Positions 6,559 to 8,838 of a stretch of 8,838 bases of DNA are shown in pieces. Origin of the DNA: an uncultured Rhodanobacteraceae bacterium (GTDB taxonomy: Bacteria; Pseudomonadota; Gammaproteobacteria; Xanthomonadales; Ahniellaceae); contig CALMWD010000218.1 of NCBI GenBank assembly GCA_937873105.1, forward strand, positions 1 to 8,838, written 5' to 3'. The translations under genes were made by a program, and so were the position numbers. A model generated the notes under the pieces. It saw only the letters and a list, made by a program, of their open reading frames with translations, ran no database searches and was not told the origin of the DNA. The first letter of the stretch is position 1. Every line of letters begins with the position of its first letter.

Positions 6559-8328
6559 TCAGAAGGGCCAGTATCGCGGAATCAGCCACAGGCTGAGCAG
6601 GAAGAACAGCACGTTCAGCGGAATGCCGATGCGGGCGAAGTCGGCGAAGCGGTAGCTGCCGGCCTGGTAGACCATGGTGTTGGTCTGGTAGCCGACCGGC
6701 GTCGCGAACGCGGTCGACGCGGCCACGGTGACCGCGATCAGGAAGGGCATCGGGTCGACGCCCAGCGCCTGCGCGGTCGAGATCGCGATCGGCGCCAGCA
6801 ACACGGCCGCGGCGTTGTTGCTCATGAACTCGGTCAGGATGGCGGTGGCCAGGTAGACGGCGGCCAGCGCCGCCAGCGGTCCGTGTTCGCCGACCGCCTG
6901 CATCACCACCTGGGCGGCGCCGCTGGCCAGCCCGTGCTTCTCCATCGCGGTGCCGAGCGGAATGAGCGCCGCGAGCAGGATGATCACCGGCCATTCCACG
7001 CTGCGGTAGGCCTGCTCGCGGGTCAGGCAGCGTGTGGCGACCATCAGCGCCGCCCCGGCGAGTGCGCCGACGTGGATCGGCACCCATTCGAAGGCGGCCA
7101 GCGCGACCACGGCGAACATGATCGTCAGCGCCCACAGCGCGCGCAGACGGCTCGACTTGCGCGTCTGCCATTCCTTGAGCACGATGAATTCGGGGCGCGC
7201 ACGGATGGTGTCGAGCCCGGTGTCGTCGACCAGCATCAGCAGGGCGTCGCCCGAGGCGAGCAGCACCTGATCGAGCGCCGCGCCGCGCACGACCTGGTCG
7301 CGATGGCGCACGGCGACGACGAGGGCGCCGCTGCCGAGTTCGGTCGCCAGTGCCGCCAGCGGACGGCCGTGCAGGCGCGAATGCGGCGCGATCAGGACCT
7401 CCAGCATGACCCCGCCGTTCGGACGTTCGCCGGCGCTCAACTGGAATTCGGCGTCGATCTCGAGCCCGGGCTGCGCACGCAAGGCGTTGAGCTTGTCCAG
7501 CGGCGCGGCGACGCGGATCAGGTCGCCGGCGCGGATGGCATCGGCGCGTCGCGACCACAGGCGGCGCCGGTCGCGGATCAGTTCGATCACGGTCACGCCG
7601 TTGTCCTCGGCGAAGCGCGATTCCCGAAGGGTGCGGTCGATCAGCGGCGAATTCGCGCGGACGCGCAGGTCGGTCACGTAGTCGCCGACGCCGTAACTGT
7701 CGCCGAGGCTGCGATCCGGATGGTTCGGCAGCAGCCAGCGTCCGAACAGCATCAGGAAGGTCATGCCGGCCAGCGTCAGCGGCAACCCGATCTGGCCCAG
7801 TTCGAACATCGTGAAGGCGCGCACGCCCTGGGTTTCGGCGATGTGGCTGACCAGGATGTTGGTCGACGTGCCGATCAGGGTGCAGACGCCGCCGAACTGC
7901 GCGGCATAGGACAGCGGGATCAGCAGTTTCGAGGGCGCGATCTTGCGCAGCCGCCCCGCCGACAGCACCAGCGGCAGGAAGATCGCGAGCGCGGCGGTGT
8001 TGTTCATGAAGGCCGAGACCGCGGCGATCAGCAGCATCATTACCAGCAGCAACAGCCAGGGCCATTGTCCGGCACGGCCGAGCAGGCGGGCGGCGCGTTC
8101 CAGCACGCCGGTCTCGCTGAGTCCGGCCGACAGCACGAACATCGCCGCGACCGTGAGCGTGGCGCTGCCGGAGAACCCGGCGAAGCCTTCCGTGGGCGTG
8201 ACCACGCCGGCCAGCAGCAGCACCGACAGCACGCCGATGCCGACCACGTCGACCGGCAGCTTCTCGGAGATGAACAGCAGCACGGCGAGGCCGAGCAGGG
8301 CCAGCGTGATCCAGGCTTCGGGGGTCAT
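6559..8328 (-). CDS. DASS/SLC13-family transporter with two TrkA-C-like domains
   Basis: This 589-residue inner-membrane permease has two hydrophobic halves around a soluble centre. The N-terminal half (about 1-200) has FMNNTA (108-112) and GTSTN (153-157). The C-terminal half (about 395-589) has the matching pair MSNNAAA (502-508) and TPVGYQTN (543-550). These repeated Asn/Thr loops are the cation and substrate clamp of the divalent-anion:sodium symporter superfamily. The central part (about 213-378) holds two RCK_C/TrkA-C-like modules, which bind ligands or regulate transport in related proteins. Length and layout fit the 'SLC13 family permease' group whose substrates range from sulfate to dicarboxylates; the substrate cannot be called here. 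The ATG at 8328 begins just before the first span (ITLALLGLAVLLFI). No strong ribosome binding site is visible. A 40-base gap separates it from the upstream gene, and two small membrane genes follow at close spacing. Confidence 0.92.
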   Translation of the reverse strand: MTPEAWITLALLGLAVLLFISEKLPVDVVGIGVLSVLLLAGVVTPTEGFAGFSGSATLTVAAMFVLSAGLSETGVLERAARLLGRAGQWPWLLLLVMMLLIAAVSAFMNNTAALAIFLPLVLSAGRLRKIAPSKLLIPLSYAAQFGGVCTLIGTSTNILVSHIAETQGVRAFTMFELGQIGLPLTLAGMTFLMLFGRWLLPNHPDRSLGDSYGVGDYVTDLRVRANSPLIDRTLRESRFAEDNGVTVIELIRDRRRLWSRRADAIRAGDLIRVAAPLDKLNALRAQPGLEIDAEFQLSAGERPNGGVMLEVLIAPHSRLHGRPLAALATELGSGALVVAVRHRDQVVRGAALDQVLLASGDALLMLVDDTGLDTIRARPEFIVLKEWQTRKSSRLRALWALTIMFAVVALAAFEWVPIHVGALAGAALMVATRCLTREQAYRSVEWPVIILLAALIPLGTAMEKHGLASGAAQVVMQAVGEHGPLAALAAVYLATAILTEFMSNNAAAVLLAPIAISTAQALGVDPMPFLIAVTVAASTAFATPVGYQTNTMVYQAGSYRFADFARIGIPLNVLFFLLSLWLIPRYWPF

Positions 8329-8368
8329 GCCGCGATTTCAACACGAAGCGGGCCCGCCCCGGAACCGA

Positions 8369-8838
8369 TCAGCGTTTCGGGATGCCCATGCAGGCGTCGT
8401 CGAGATTCGGATTCTCGGGGTCGTCGCAGCCGCGCGGCAGGTAGAGGTCGCCATGGTGCGAGGACTGCATTTCGCGCAACGGGTCGCGGCCGGGAATCGC
8501 GCCCATCAGCCCCGTCGTCGAGTTCGCGGCCGTGGTGCTGACCAGCATGCGAGCGACGGCGGTGGCGATCTGCTCCGGCGTCATGGGCGGCGGCTTGAGG
8601 CGTACGCGCGCGTCGCGGAACGCCTCGCTGCGACCCGGCAGTCGCGCCGTGCCGCGCGGCGTGGCCGAGGCATCGGGGCGCGACAGTTCGGCGGCGACGC
8701 CGGCGATGTCGCCGAACAGCCGGTCGGCCGAGATGCCCGGTGCCGGTTCGGCTGCGGCGCGGTGCGGCGACTCGCGCACCTCGGTCGCCGCCTCGGCCGT
8801 GGTGGGGCGGGTCGTCGGGAAAGGGATGGCGTCGGCGC
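8369..8838 (-). CDS. Unrecognised protein, 5' partial at window edge
   Basis: The frame is open from the right edge to the TGA at 8371-8369, about 156 residues. A GTG at 8779 could be read as a start, but sense codons continue upstream to the edge (IPFPTTRPTTAEAATEV), so the true start is probably outside. Codon third positions are strongly G/C like its neighbours, supporting real coding. The visible N-terminal part is rich in Ala, Pro, Arg and Thr and looks disordered. A more ordered segment follows (TPEQIATAVARMLVSTTAAN), then a C-terminal tail with two cysteines 13 positions apart in GCDDPENPNLDDACMG, at codons 8426-8428 and 8390-8392. A disulfide would fit a periplasmic protein, but no signal peptide can be seen because the N-terminus is missing. 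I recognise no family. It may head the transporter operon. Confidence 0.7.
   Translation of the reverse strand, partial: ADAIPFPTTRPTTAEAATEVRESPHRAAAEPAPGISADRLFGDIAGVAAELSRPDASATPRGTARLPGRSEAFRDARVRLKPPPMTPEQIATAVARMLVSTTAANSTTGLMGAIPGRDPLREMQSSHHGDLYLPRGCDDPENPNLDDACMGIPKR

Noticed and set aside
8348..8357. GCGGGCCCGC palindrome between the right-edge gene and the transporter
   Set aside because: It has no loop and no following T-run on either strand, so it does not make a terminator, and a short GC palindrome is common here.
6001..8541. An 846-codon open frame on the plus strand across the transporter region
   Set aside because: It lies antisense to a well-supported transporter, is rich in Arg, Gln, Gly, His and Asp with no domain, and is the usual product of strong G/C bias at codon third positions.
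1..8838. Mobile elements, CRISPR arrays, tRNA or rRNA genes
   Set aside because: I saw no transposase or integrase motifs, no regularly spaced repeat-spacer series, and no cloverleaf or rRNA-like stretch. Composition is even throughout.

Overview
The window is GC-rich, densely coded bacterial DNA. Codon third positions are strongly G/C. The order algZ-type kinase, algR-type regulator, hemC is the arrangement known from Pseudomonas. Together with a DUF481 outer-membrane protein this points to a gammaproteobacterium. Composition and gene content suggest the Xanthomonadales/Lysobacterales side, but that placement is inference; no rRNA or tRNA is present to test it.

Left block, plus strand. Positions 1-1505 hold most of a caspase-family (peptidase C14) protein with a coiled-coil N-terminal part; its start lies outside the window. 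A 55-base gap with a promoter-like pair and a strong inverted repeat leads into four tightly packed genes: an alpha/beta-hydrolase carboxylesterase (1561-2235), an AlgZ/LytS-type membrane histidine kinase (2232-3290), an AlgR-type LytTR response regulator (3287-4024) and hemC, porphobilinogen deaminase (4035-4955). The first three overlap by ATGA and hemC follows after 10 bases, so they look like one operon joining a sensor pair to tetrapyrrole synthesis. A perfect bidirectional terminator (4965-4992) closes it.

Right block, minus strand. Nearest the terminator is a secreted DUF481 beta-barrel protein (5014-5751). The 91-base gap upstream of it carries a tandem 11-base repeat next to a -10-like hexamer, an architecture like OmpR/PhoB-type operators. 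Beyond it lies a second minus-strand cluster, read from the right edge leftwards: an unrecognised, edge-truncated protein (8369-8838), a DASS/SLC13-family transporter with two TrkA-C-like domains (6559-8328), and two small unrecognised membrane proteins (6322-6537 and 5843-6322) coupled by TGATG.

I see no mobile element, CRISPR array, RNA gene or clear foreign segment. The best candidates for something undescribed are the coiled-coil caspase protein, the hairpin/promoter before the esterase operon, the 11-base repeat operator candidate, and the transporter with its two small membrane partners. None amounts to a demonstrated new system.
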